Positions 7,364 to 15,488 of a DNA stretch of 46,297 bases are shown here, one piece after another. The notes below the pieces were generated by a model, which made no database searches, had not been told where the DNA came from, and saw nothing but the letters and a program-made list of their open reading frames with translations. Source of the DNA: Aestuariimicrobium sp. p3-SID1156 (GTDB taxonomy: Bacteria; Actinomycetota; Actinomycetes; Propionibacteriales; Propionibacteriaceae); NCBI RefSeq assembly GCF_025144225.1, contig NZ_JALXXB010000014.1:1-46297 (forward strand), given 5' to 3'. Both the position numbers and the translations under genes were made by a program. How positions within the stretch are numbered: position 1 is the stretch's first letter; the number at the start of each line of letters is the position of its first letter.

Positions 7364-8971
7364 TCACTTGGTGCTGGCGACGTTGACGAAGCTCAGGCCG
7401 GTCAGGGAGATCGGCTTGAAGTCGACCAGCGAGCTGGCGTCCCAGGCGGTGGGGGTCTTGCGGTGGAACAGCGGGTAGAGCGGCACGTTCTCGCTGAGGA
7501 CGTCGAAGGTCTCGCCCCAGGTCGTCTTCTGCGCCGCCTTGTCGGTGTTGTTGAGGCCCTTGGCCAGCAGGTCCTGGACCTTCTTCCAGGACTCGGTGCC
7601 CTTCCAGTGCATGCGCTTGTCGGTCCAGGTGTCACCGGCGTACCACCAGCGCATCAGCAGGTCGGGGTCGTTGCCGAAGACCGAGGGGTCGCCGGGGGCG
7701 ATCACCACGTCGAAGGCGTCGGGCTTGCCGTCGATGGTGTTGTAGACATCGGAGGACTTCTTCTGCTCGAACTCGACCTGCAGGCCGGCGGCCTTGAGGG
7801 ACTCCTGGATGATCGGGGTCACCTTCTGCACCCAGTCGTGGTCGGTGCACAGCATCCGGAACTTCTTCAGACCGGTCTGGCCGAAGAGCTGCTTGGCCTT
7901 GTCGACGTCCTTGGAGTAGACGACCTTGGCCTTCTTGTACTCCGGGTGGTTGCTGGGCAGGAAGGAGGTGGCGGCCTCGGCCTGGCCGAGCAGGCCGGTG
8001 GCGATCACCTTGTCCATGTCGATGGCGTAGAGGAAGGCCTGGCGGTTGCGGACGTCCGAGAAGGGGTTGCCCTTGTCGTTGTTGAACATCGCGAAGAGCA
8101 GCCCGAAGCCCTGCACCGACTCGACCTGGGCGCTGCTCTGGAGCTGCTTGATCGATAGGTAGGGCACCGAGTCGATCGCCTGGACCGACTTGGACTGGAT
8201 GGCGTTGGTGCGGGTGGAGGCGTCAGGGATGATCTGCCACTCCATCAGCTTGGCGCGCGCCTTGCGGGGGCCGTTGTAGGCGTCGAAGCGCTCGAAGGAG
8301 ATCTTCTTGGAGGTGGCGCCGTTGTCGGTCATCTTCCACGGGCCCGAGCCGATCGGGTTGGCGTCGAAGGCCTTGGCGTCCTTCTCGACAGCAGCCTTGG
8401 GCACGATCTTCACCACGGCCAGGCGATCGGCCAGGACCGAGGTCGGGTGGGCCAGAGTGAAAGTGACAGTCTGGTCATCCTTCTTCTCCACCTTCTCGAT
8501 GAAAGGGATGAAGCTGGCGTAGAGGGAGGCATTGGCCGGATCCATCACACGGGAGAAGGAGAAGACCACGTCGTCGGCGGTCACCTTGCTGCCGTCGTGG
8601 AAGGTGGCCCCATCACGCAGGGCCACGTCGACGGTCTTGCCGTCTCCGCTGGGAAGTTCCTTGGCCAGGGCTGCGTAGGTCTCGCGGCTGGCCGGTTCGA
8701 TCTCGGTCAGGCCCTCCATCGTGTGCCAGTTCGCCGCCACGGTGAGGGCGGCGCTGGTCGACATCGGGTCGTAGCCGTTGGTGCCGAGCTCGTAGGAGAT
8801 CGCAGCCTTGATGGTCCCCTCCTGCTTGGCCGCCCCCGAGCCAGCGGGGGCCTGGGTGGTCGCACTGCTGCCCTTGTTCGCCGGGGCACAGGCCGCCAGG
8901 GATGCCGAGAGCGCGGCGGCCCCGCCAATGCTCAGGAAGGCCCGGCGGGAGGGCTGGTGGGTGAACTGCAT
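7364..8971 (-). CDS. Family 5 extracellular solute-binding lipoprotein (sialate/peptide-type)
   Basis: Captures the substrate outside the membrane for the Dpp/Opp-type importer. The 535-residue protein starts at the ATG at 8971, chosen for AAGGAG 7 nt upstream. It begins MQFTHQPSRRAFLSIGG, a twin-arginine-like signal (SRRAFLS), followed by the lipobox LAAC, so it should be Tat-exported and lipid-anchored. The mature part follows the SBP_bac_5 plan: YDPMSTSAALTVAANWHTMEGL, LRDGATFHDGSKVTADDVVFSF and PIGSGPWKM. Family members bind peptides, nickel or, in some bacteria, sialic acid (SatA-type). It is the first gene of the nan operon, which argues for a sialic-acid-related ligand; the sequence alone does not prove it. 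Confidence 0.88.
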   Translation of the reverse strand: MQFTHQPSRRAFLSIGGAAALSASLAACAPANKGSSATTQAPAGSGAAKQEGTIKAAISYELGTNGYDPMSTSAALTVAANWHTMEGLTEIEPASRETYAALAKELPSGDGKTVDVALRDGATFHDGSKVTADDVVFSFSRVMDPANASLYASFIPFIEKVEKKDDQTVTFTLAHPTSVLADRLAVVKIVPKAAVEKDAKAFDANPIGSGPWKMTDNGATSKKISFERFDAYNGPRKARAKLMEWQIIPDASTRTNAIQSKSVQAIDSVPYLSIKQLQSSAQVESVQGFGLLFAMFNNDKGNPFSDVRNRQAFLYAIDMDKVIATGLLGQAEAATSFLPSNHPEYKKAKVVYSKDVDKAKQLFGQTGLKKFRMLCTDHDWVQKVTPIIQESLKAAGLQVEFEQKKSSDVYNTIDGKPDAFDVVIAPGDPSVFGNDPDLLMRWWYAGDTWTDKRMHWKGTESWKKVQDLLAKGLNNTDKAAQKTTWGETFDVLSENVPLYPLFHRKTPTAWDASSLVDFKPISLTGLSFVNVASTK

Positions 8972-9052
8972 GGTGATGCTCCTTTGCGTCATCGTCCGTG
9001 CCACGGGCTGTCCCGGAACACTCGGCGCCCCCGCGCTCGCGGGTCCCGCTTA

Positions 9053-9077
9053 ACATCAGACGTCTGATGTCTGATGT
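9053..9077. promoter_or_regulatory. Palindromic operator for the divergent GntR/FCD regulator
   Basis: ACATCAGACGTCTGATGT (9053-9070) is a perfect 18-bp palindrome, followed directly by a second copy of the half-site CTGATGT (9071-9077). It lies between the divergent nan operon and its gntR-type gene, just downstream of the nan -10. This is the layout expected for a repressor that blocks nan transcription and perhaps its own. Confidence 0.75.
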
Positions 9078-9087
9078 GGATAGGATG

Positions 9088-9117
9088 ACCTTACGACCTC
9101 GCCGACCGGCGGGTCAA
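9088..9117 (-). promoter_or_regulatory. Predicted promoter of the nan/transport operon
   Basis: On the minus strand TTGACC (9112-9117) and TAAGGT (9088-9093) are separated by 18 bp. This is one of the few boxes in the window with a good -35. Transcription would start near 9081, so the palindromic operator lies in the first bases of the transcript and the leader is about 110 nt. Confidence 0.55.
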
Positions 9118-9226
9118 GGGGGGCCCGGACATGACCTATTCTCCGAACGGGGCCCGACCGCGTGCGTCCGTGACGGGCCAGCGCCAGATGTTCATCCCTT
9201 GACGGGCTGGGAAAGGGTGGGACTGC

Positions 9227-9958
9227 ATGTCTCGAAGCAAGGAACCGTCCGCGGCCAACCCGCGGGATGCGATCCCCCGACGGGGCGGTACGGGCTCTTC
9301 CACTGTGCAGGCGATCAAGTCCCACATTCTCGACCGGGGGCTTCGTCCGGGAGATCCGCTGCCCACCGAGGCCGAGTTGGTGCAGGAACTGGGCGTCTCA
9401 CGCTCCTCGGTGCGTGAGGCCATCCGCACCCTGGTGTCACTGGACCTGGTCGAGGTCCGCCACGGCCACGGCACCACCGTCGGCAACATGTCGCTGGCAC
9501 CCTTCATCACCGGGCTCGTCTTTCGCAGCCTGCTCAATCCCGATGGCCACCTGACGACCCTGCGGGAAGTGGTCCAGTTGCGAGAGGGGATTGACTCCAT
9601 GGTCGCCCTCCAACTGGTCGAGCGCCTGCGCGGTGAGGAAATGCCGGAGCTCGAGGCTCTGGTGGAACGCATGCGCGAGCGCTCGACGGCGGGGGAGTCC
9701 TTCATGGAGGAGGACCAGGAATTCCACCGCCTGTTGCTCAACCACGTCGGCAACGACTTGGCCACCGAGCTCGTCGTGGCCTTGTGGGAGGTCAACACGA
9801 TCGTCGTCCCCCTGCTGGGCATCGCCGCCCCCGACGACATTCGCGACACCGTCGAGGCGCACGGCGACATGCTGAAGGCCCTCCGGGCGGGAGACGCCGA
9901 TGCCTACCGACAGGCCGTCGTGGCGCACTACCGCCCGCTGCACAAGATCCTCGACTGA
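9227..9958 (+). CDS. GntR-family regulator, FCD (FadR) subfamily, likely sialic acid regulator
   Basis: DNA-binding regulator of 243 residues. The N-terminal winged helix (about 23-90) contains LRPGDPLPTEAELVQELGVS and SRSSVREAIRTLVSLDLVEV. The C-terminal FCD ligand domain (about 100-240) shows the metal/ligand pattern DQEFH, then VEAHGDML and VVAHYRPL. FCD proteins bind organic acids and sugar acids; E. coli NanR is one of them. Start ATG at 9227 has a G/A-rich ribosome site (AAAGGGTGGG). It is divergent from the nan operon with the palindrome between, so it probably represses that operon and is released by sialic acid or a catabolite (inference). Confidence 0.9.
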   Translation: MSRSKEPSAANPRDAIPRRGGTGSSTVQAIKSHILDRGLRPGDPLPTEAELVQELGVSRSSVREAIRTLVSLDLVEVRHGHGTTVGNMSLAPFITGLVFRSLLNPDGHLTTLREVVQLREGIDSMVALQLVERLRGEEMPELEALVERMRERSTAGESFMEEDQEFHRLLLNHVGNDLATELVVALWEVNTIVVPLLGIAAPDDIRDTVEAHGDMLKALRAGDADAYRQAVVAHYRPLHKILD

Positions 9959-9984
9959 TCCCGGGCTGCCGGGACCCGGTGGGC

Positions 9985-11136
9985 TCAGAGGGCGGTGATC
10001 AGGGGCTGGCGTTCAGCCGACTGGCTGGCCAGCTGGATCGCCCGCTCGTAGTGGGCCACGAGCTGGCCACAGAGCGCCGACCAGGTGCGATGCTCCACGG
10101 TGTCCCGGCAGGTGCGTGCGAAGGCAGCCCGCTTGGCGTCGTCCCCGACCAGGTCGGCCACGTAGCTGCGCAGCCCCTCGAGGTCGCCGGGTTCGTAGAG
10201 CCATCCGGTGTGCGAGGGCGACACCAGGTCGATCGGGCCACCGCGACGCGGCGCGATCACCGGGACGCCGGAGGCCTGCGCCTCCTGGATCGTCTGCCCA
10301 AAGGTCTCCAGTTCGCCGGTGTGCACGAAGACGTCGAAGCTCGCCAGCGAGATGGCCAGGTCCTCGCCTGACTTGGGGCCGGTGAAGATGGCCTGGGGGA
10401 GCTGCTTCTCCAGCGAGCCACGCAGCGGGCCGCCGCCGATGACGACCACGCGAGTGCCGGGCAGGTCCCTGAGGACACGCAAGTCCTCCACCTGCTTCTC
10501 GGCGGCCAGTCGGCCCATGTACCCTACGATCTTCTCACCCGTGGGCGCCCACTGCCGACGCAGTTCCTCGGAGCGCTTGTCGGGGTGGAAGCGGACCGAG
10601 TCGACGCCACGGGCCCAAATACCGACGCGCGGGATGCCCTGGTCGATGAGTTGCTGGCGGGCGTGGGTGGAGGGCGCGAAGTTCAGTGTGGCCAGGGAGT
10701 GGGCGTGCCGCAGGCGGCGCCAGAACACCGGCTCAAGATGGGGAGCCCCGTAGCGGGCCGCGTAGGTGGGCACCTCGGTCTGGTAGATCGCCACGCTCGG
10801 CAGGCCCAGATGGGCGCAGGCCAGCGCTGCCTTATAGCCCATCATGAAGGGTGCGGCCAAATGCACGACATCGGGCTCGTGGTCGCGGAGGATCTTGGCC
10901 ATCGCGAAGGTGGTCGTCCCGCAAACACGGACATCGGCGTAGCCCGGCAGGCCCATCGACGGCACCGTGATCACGGGGAAACCGGCGTACTGGCGGGGCG
11001 TGCGGCCCGGGTCGTTCGGTGCTACCACGAAGGCATCGTGGCCGGTGGCGCGCAGGTGCTCCAGCACACGCAGGACCGAGTTCGTGACCCCGTTCACCTG
11101 GGGCAGGAAGGATTCGGCCACAATCGCAACGCGCAT
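9985..11136 (-). CDS. mgtA: GT4 mannosyltransferase, MgtA-like
   Basis: GT-B glycosyltransferase of 383 residues, family GT4. The start MRVAIVAESFLPQVNGV, the stretch GIPRVGIWARGVDSVRF, the phosphate-binding GYMGRLAAEKQVEDLR and the donor-binding ETFGQTIQEAQASGVPVIAP closely follow the GDP-mannose-dependent transferase MgtA (Rv0557 type). That enzyme places mannose on glycolipid or phosphatidylinositol-type acceptors at the cytoplasmic face of the membrane. I chose ATG 11136, with TAGACT 7 nt upstream; a longer frame to 11364 has no support. It converges on the regulator gene, 26 nt away, with no terminator seen. Donor and acceptor are inferred from the family. Confidence 0.8.
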   Translation of the reverse strand: MRVAIVAESFLPQVNGVTNSVLRVLEHLRATGHDAFVVAPNDPGRTPRQYAGFPVITVPSMGLPGYADVRVCGTTTFAMAKILRDHEPDVVHLAAPFMMGYKAALACAHLGLPSVAIYQTEVPTYAARYGAPHLEPVFWRRLRHAHSLATLNFAPSTHARQQLIDQGIPRVGIWARGVDSVRFHPDKRSEELRRQWAPTGEKIVGYMGRLAAEKQVEDLRVLRDLPGTRVVVIGGGPLRGSLEKQLPQAIFTGPKSGEDLAISLASFDVFVHTGELETFGQTIQEAQASGVPVIAPRRGGPIDLVSPSHTGWLYEPGDLEGLRSYVADLVGDDAKRAAFARTCRDTVEHRTWSALCGQLVAHYERAIQLASQSAERQPLITAL

Positions 11137-11143
11137 GTCTCGG

Positions 11144-11149
11144 AGTCTA
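11144..11149 (-). promoter_or_regulatory. -10 box of mgtA-like gene (leaderless type)
   Basis: TAGACT on the minus strand ends 7 nt before the ATG at 11136, so transcription should begin at or next to the start codon. No convincing -35. Confidence 0.45.
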
Positions 11150-11271
11150 ACCCGGCCCCGTCGGGGCTCCGGCGTCCAAGCGAGGCAGTTGAGTTGAACT
11201 CTGGATGAAGTCCTGGTGGCGGCCCGCCCCGGCCCCCGGGCGCGCGATTTCAGTCTGGCGGGATGATCGCG

Positions 11272-11550
11272 TAGAGTGGACCGACGGCCCGGCCCGATGC
11301 CGGTGGCCACCCTGACGGAGCGAACTCCGCAGGCGATGCGAATCAGTTGCAGGGAGCCCCGCATGGACGGGGACGAGGGAGTGCGACCAATTCGCCCCTA
11401 CATCCTCGATATTTCCCTAGCCCACCGGGCCGGTACGACTACGCCGCGCTGACAGGTGCGCTGAACCGTGTCGCCGACGTCGTTGGCGATGAACCGTGCT
11501 GCCCACGAGCTGGGCGGCTGTCCGCCTCCGTGCGTGAAGGGTAGAAGCAC
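11272..11550 (+). promoter_or_regulatory. Long 5' leader of the DEAD-box helicase gene
   Basis: The 414 bases between 11137 and 11550 hold no credible gene. A candidate -10 TAGAGT lies at 11272-11277, with a poor -35 TTCAGT at 11249-11254. The remaining 273 nt could form local hairpins: CGGAG/CTCCG with loop CGAA (11316-11329), CCCCG/CGGGG (11357-11372) and GCCCA/TGGGC (11501-11515). Helicase genes of this kind are often controlled through long leaders, for example in the cold. No known riboswitch was recognised, and the promoter position is uncertain. Confidence 0.4.
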
Positions 11551-13740
11551 ATGTCTTTCAACAACAGCAATTCCCGTCCCAAGAAGGTTCGCGGCCCGAA
11601 GGCTGCCAACTCGAAGAAGGGCCCCAAGTCCTCCAAGGCCGATGGCACCCCCAAGAAGCGTTGGAGCGCCGCCGAGCGCGCCGAGCGCGGGCATGCCCCG
11701 CGTCGTTCCGGTGGCGTCCGCAGTCAGGGCATCGAGCCCCGTTTCGGTTCGGGACGCCCGCGGTCGGGCGGTGAACAGCGTTCCTTCGAGCGCGACGCCC
11801 AGCGTTCGGAGCGTCCTGCCCGTCGTGACGACTTCCGGCGGGACGACTTCCGGCGGGACGACTTCCGCCGTGACGACTTCCGCCGTGACGACTTCCGGCG
11901 TGACCAGCGCGGCGATCGCCAGAGCAGCTGGGGGCGACAGGACCGCCCGCAGCGCGGTTTCGACCGCGAGGATCGTCCCCGCGACGACCGTCGCACCGAC
12001 GAGCGCCGCAGCTGGGGCCGAGATGACCGTCCCCAGCGCTCCTTCGACCGTGAGGATCGCGGCTCGCGCGGCTGGGACCGCAATGACCGTCCCCGCAATG
12101 ACCGTCCCCGCAAGGACCGCTTCGGTGGCGAGGACCGTGGACCCCGCGAGTGGAACCGTGACAACCGTTCCCGCACCGGGTCCTGGGGGCGTCCCGAGCG
12201 CACCGAGCGTTTCGAGCGCAGCGACCGCTTCGAGAAGCGTGACCGTTTCGATCGCGACGAGTCGGCCGATGAGGCCCAGCTCGACGTGATGGAGTGGCAG
12301 CAGGAGGAGGTCGAGGTCGACACCTCCACCGTGGACACCTCCGTCGGCTTCGGCGAGCTCGGCCTACCCGCTGAGATCGTGGGCCTGCTCGCCCAGCGCG
12401 GCATCACCACCCCCTTCCCGATCCAGGTCGCGACCATCCCCGACGCGATGGAGGGCCACGACGTCCTCGGTCGTGCCAAGACCGGCTCGGGCAAGACCTT
12501 GGCTTTTGGCCTGCCGCTGGTCCATCGCCTCTCCCAGGGTGATGAGCACAAGCGCAACCACGGCAAGTCCTTCCGCACCCCGCGTGCGATGGTGCTGGTG
12601 CCGACCCGCGAGCTCGCGCTCCAGGTCGCTGACGTGGTCTCCCCGCTGGCCAGCTCGCTCGGCCTCAAGCTGGTGCTGGTCGCCGGCGGCATGAGCTACG
12701 GCCCGCAGATGAAGGCCTTCGAGAAGGGCGTCGACATCGTCGTCGCCACTCCCGGACGCCTGATCGACCTGCTCGAGCAGGGCGCTGCGGACCTGTCCGA
12801 CGTGCAGGTGGCCGTCCTGGACGAGGCGGACCACATGGCTGACCTTGGCTTCATGCCCGCCGTCACCACCCTGCTGGACGCCGTCTCGCCCAAGAGCCAG
12901 AAGCTGCTCTTCTCCGCCACCCTCGACGGGGCCGTGGACCGCCTGGTCCGCAAGTACCTCAAGGACCCGGTCCTCCATGAGGTCGACTCCGACAAGGGCG
13001 GCGTCGCGACCATGCACCACCACGTGCTGCTGGTCCGCCCGCACGAGAAGAACGCGATCACCGCCCAGATCGCCAACCGCGAGGGACGCACCGTCATCTT
13101 CGCCCGTACCCAGCTCGGCAGTGACCGCGTCGCCAACCAGTTGCGTGAGGCCGGCGTCATGGCCGGCGCCCTCCACGGCGGCCTGACCCAGGGCGCCCGC
13201 GCCCGCATCCTGGCGGCCTTCAAGGAGGGCACCCTGCCCGTCCTGGTGGCCACCGACGTCGCGGCCCGTGGCATCCACGTCGACGAGGTCTCGCTGGTGC
13301 TCCAGCTCGACCCGCCGATGAACGGCAAGGACTACACCCACCGCGCCGGTCGTACAGCGCGAGCCGGTGAGGAGGGTGCGGTGGTCTCCATCGTCCTGCC
13401 CCACCAGCGTCGCCAGACCCTGCGCATGATCGGCAGCGCCGGTGTGAAGGTGAACCCCGTCGAGATCCTGCTCGGGGACCCCGAGCTGAATGAGCTGACC
13501 GGTGCCACCAAGCCCAGCGGGGAGGCGATCAGCGAGGAGGACTTCAAGAAGCTCGTCGCACCGCGTCCCCTGCACAAGCCCCGCGCCCAGCGAGACCGGG
13601 ACGATCGCGGCGCCTTCGGTGGCCAGGGTCGTGGCCGTGGGGGTTGGAAGGGCGGTCGTCGTGGCGGTCGCGATGGCGGACGTGGCTACGGTCGCAGCCC
13701 GCGCATTGCCGAGTCCGGCGGTTGGAACAAGGATCGCTGA
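11551..13740 (+). CDS. DEAD-box RNA helicase with long charged N-terminal extension
   Basis: ATP-dependent RNA helicase (CsdA/RhlE class) of 729 residues, likely acting on structured RNA in ribosome assembly or mRNA turnover. Residues 1-265 are low-complexity, rich in Arg, Asp and Gly, and include five RRDDF-type repeats. The core (about 270-650) has the Q motif FGELGLPAEIVGLLAQRGI, Walker A AKTGSGKT (Lys315), PTRELALQV, TPGRL, DEAD at 424-427, SAT, ATDVAARGIHV and HRAGRTARAG. The C-terminal tail is Arg/Gly-rich (GRGGWKGGRRGGRDGG), typical of RNA binding. The start ATG at 11551 is preceded by GAAGGGTAGAAGCAC. The total is much longer than the minimal 400-residue core because of the two tails. 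Confidence 0.95.
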   Translation: MSFNNSNSRPKKVRGPKAANSKKGPKSSKADGTPKKRWSAAERAERGHAPRRSGGVRSQGIEPRFGSGRPRSGGEQRSFERDAQRSERPARRDDFRRDDFRRDDFRRDDFRRDDFRRDQRGDRQSSWGRQDRPQRGFDREDRPRDDRRTDERRSWGRDDRPQRSFDREDRGSRGWDRNDRPRNDRPRKDRFGGEDRGPREWNRDNRSRTGSWGRPERTERFERSDRFEKRDRFDRDESADEAQLDVMEWQQEEVEVDTSTVDTSVGFGELGLPAEIVGLLAQRGITTPFPIQVATIPDAMEGHDVLGRAKTGSGKTLAFGLPLVHRLSQGDEHKRNHGKSFRTPRAMVLVPTRELALQVADVVSPLASSLGLKLVLVAGGMSYGPQMKAFEKGVDIVVATPGRLIDLLEQGAADLSDVQVAVLDEADHMADLGFMPAVTTLLDAVSPKSQKLLFSATLDGAVDRLVRKYLKDPVLHEVDSDKGGVATMHHHVLLVRPHEKNAITAQIANREGRTVIFARTQLGSDRVANQLREAGVMAGALHGGLTQGARARILAAFKEGTLPVLVATDVAARGIHVDEVSLVLQLDPPMNGKDYTHRAGRTARAGEEGAVVSIVLPHQRRQTLRMIGSAGVKVNPVEILLGDPELNELTGATKPSGEAISEEDFKKLVAPRPLHKPRAQRDRDDRGAFGGQGRGRGGWKGGRRGGRDGGRGYGRSPRIAESGGWNKDR
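11824..11898 (+). repeat. Five tandem 15-bp repeats in the helicase coding region
   Basis: Five consecutive copies of CGTGACGACTTCCGG, with only synonymous-type changes (CGT/CGG first codon, CCG/CCGC junction), encode the pentapeptide RDDFR repeated in phase. A partial sixth copy follows. The unit is a multiple of three, so copy-number change would keep the frame. Confidence 0.9.
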
Positions 13741-13774
13741 CCCGGCATCGGGGGATCGGCATGACCCCCGGGCG

Positions 13775-13780
13775 TAGGAT
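13775..13780 (+). promoter_or_regulatory. -10 box of the t6A operon (leaderless type)
   Basis: TAGGAT ends 8 nt before the GTG at 13789, placing the transcription start at or near the start codon. It lies in the short gap after the helicase gene. Confidence 0.5.
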
Positions 13781-13788
13781 CGAACGCT

Positions 13789-14805
13789 GTGACACCAGCA
13801 GATGAGAGCAGTGCGGAGGCCACCACCGAGGTGCGCCTCCGCATCGCGGTCCCCGAGGACGCGCCGCTCGTCCTCGACGTGATCCACCGGGCCTTCGGCG
13901 CCCGCCCGGCAGTCGACCCGCCCGCTGACGCCCTGGGCGACACCGTCGAGGACGTGGTGGCCCGGATGGAGACCGGCGAGACCATCCTGGCCGAGGTCGA
14001 CGGGCATCCCGCCGCTTCGCTTGTCGTCAGCGACCCTGTCCCCGGCAGCGGCATGGGACGCGAGCAGGACCGCGTCGCGGGCATCCATCGCGTCTCGGTG
14101 CTGCCCGGTTTCCGCCAGGTCGGTCTGGCCGGCCGGATCATCCGCGCAGCCATCCTCATGGCCGTTGACCTGGACGCCACCCACATCGAGTTGCTCTCCC
14201 GGCGTGAGTTCCCCCAGAACCGGCACCTGTGGGAATCCCACGGCTTCCAGGCCGACCGGGAGGTCGAGCTCGGCTGGATCATGCGCCGCGAACTGCCCGT
14301 GCGCGAGCTGGCCGCGTCCCGGGAGGAGATGCAGGCCCTGGGCTCTCGCATCGCCCGGGTGCTGCGACCCGGTGACCTGGTGATCGCCTCGGGCGGGCTG
14401 GGCGCGGGCAAGACAACGCTGACCCAGGGACTGGCCGAGGGTCTCGATGTGGAGGGCAGCGTCATCTCGCCCACCTTCGTCATCTCCCGGATCCACCGTT
14501 CGCGCAGCGGAGGGCCGGACCTGGTCCACGTGGACGCCTACCGCCTCGGCTCCGCCGTCGAGGTGGAGGACCTGGACCTCGCCGCGAGTGCCCCCAACGC
14601 GATCACGCTGGTCGAATGGGGCGTCGGGATGGCCGAGGGACTGTCGGATTCTGCCCTGCGCATCGACATCCAGCGCTCACCCGACCCCGAGGACGAGACC
14701 CGCACCGTCCTGATCTGGGGTGAGGGTCAGCGCTGGGTCCATGACTCGCTGCGTGAGGCCCTGGCAGGCGCCGGTTCGCATAACAACCACCGAGGACGAG
14801 CATGA
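13789..14805 (+). CDS. tsaE: GNAT acetyltransferase fused to TsaE (t6A ATPase)
   Basis: A 338-residue two-domain protein. Residues about 15-165 are a GNAT N-acetyltransferase, with the acetyl-CoA region GIHRVSVLPGFRQVGLAGRI and a late WESHGF motif. Residues about 172-320 are TsaE: Walker A GGLGAGKTT (Lys208), SPTFVISR, LVHVDAYRL, LVEWG. TsaE is normally about 150 residues and works with TsaB and TsaD to make N6-threonylcarbamoyladenosine in tRNAs reading ANN codons. The substrate of the GNAT half is unknown. Start is GTG at 13789. The 3' end overlaps tsaB by 4 bases. The fusion is continuous, with no stop or frameshift between the domains. Confidence 0.93.
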   Translation: MTPADESSAEATTEVRLRIAVPEDAPLVLDVIHRAFGARPAVDPPADALGDTVEDVVARMETGETILAEVDGHPAASLVVSDPVPGSGMGREQDRVAGIHRVSVLPGFRQVGLAGRIIRAAILMAVDLDATHIELLSRREFPQNRHLWESHGFQADREVELGWIMRRELPVRELAASREEMQALGSRIARVLRPGDLVIASGGLGAGKTTLTQGLAEGLDVEGSVISPTFVISRIHRSRSGGPDLVHVDAYRLGSAVEVEDLDLAASAPNAITLVEWGVGMAEGLSDSALRIDIQRSPDPEDETRTVLIWGEGQRWVHDSLREALAGAGSHNNHRGRA

Positions 14806-15488
14806 GCACCTGGACCCTGGCCATCGACACCTCCACCATCGTCACCGCCGCCCTGGCCCATGACGGGGAGCTCGTCGCCGAGGACTCACTGGACGACACC
14901 CGTGCTCACACCGAACAGCTGATGCCGATGGTGGTTGGCTTGTGCGACAAGGCGGGAATCGCGTTGGCACAGGTCAACGAGGTCGTCGTCGGAGTGGGAC
15001 CAGGCCCTTTCACCGGCCTGCGTGTGGGCATCGTCACCGCCCACACCATCGCCGCGCTGGCAGGGGTCACTGCGCGCGGGATCTGCAGCCTGGACGCCAT
15101 TGCACTGCAGGCCGTCGAGTCCTCAGCGGAGGTTCCCGCCGAGTTCCTGGCCGTGATCGACGCCCGCCGCAAGGAGCTCTACTGGGCCCGTTACTCCGCC
15201 ACCGGGGAGCGGCTCGAGGGCCCGGCGGTGAACGCTCCCGAGGACCTGCCGGGCCTCCCGGTGACCGGGCCCGGTGCGTCGCTGGTTGCCGATGAGGGAC
15301 GCCCCCAGTTCGGCCCGCACCAGCTCTGCGCGGGCATTCTGGCGCTGCGCGGGCAGTCGCTGCCCGACATGGGTCTGGACGCCCTCTACCTGCGCGCCCC
15401 GGATGCCGCCGTGCCCACCAGCCGCAAGTCCACCCTGCTCCCCGAGCAGCGGCTGGCCCCGCGCCGGGATCGCAGGCCACGCCCGTGA
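14802..15488 (+). CDS. tsaB: t6A synthesis protein TsaB
   Basis: Inactive ASKHA-fold partner that scaffolds the TsaD-TsaE complex for tRNA threonylcarbamoylation. 228 residues, normal length. The typical N-terminus is WTLAIDTSTIVTAAL, with HTEQLMPMV and the conserved VGVGPGPFTGLRVGI. It starts at ATG 14802 within the tsaE stop (ATGA) and ends overlapping rimI (GTGA), so expression of the t6A genes is coupled. Confidence 0.95.
   Translation: MSTWTLAIDTSTIVTAALAHDGELVAEDSLDDTRAHTEQLMPMVVGLCDKAGIALAQVNEVVVGVGPGPFTGLRVGIVTAHTIAALAGVTARGICSLDAIALQAVESSAEVPAEFLAVIDARRKELYWARYSATGERLEGPAVNAPEDLPGLPVTGPGASLVADEGRPQFGPHQLCAGILALRGQSLPDMGLDALYLRAPDAAVPTSRKSTLLPEQRLAPRRDRRPRP

Noticed and set aside
11347..11544. 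65-codon frame in the helicase leader
   Set aside because: No ribosome site, no recognisable protein features, and composition like translated non-coding GC-rich DNA.
11824..11898. Tandem repeats as a CRISPR array
   Set aside because: Units are 15 bp, directly adjacent without spacers, and in frame with the helicase protein.
12364..14529. Long minus-strand frame opposite the helicase and GNAT-TsaE genes
   Set aside because: Shadow frame caused by G/C third positions. It spans two unrelated genes and lacks motifs and a ribosome site.
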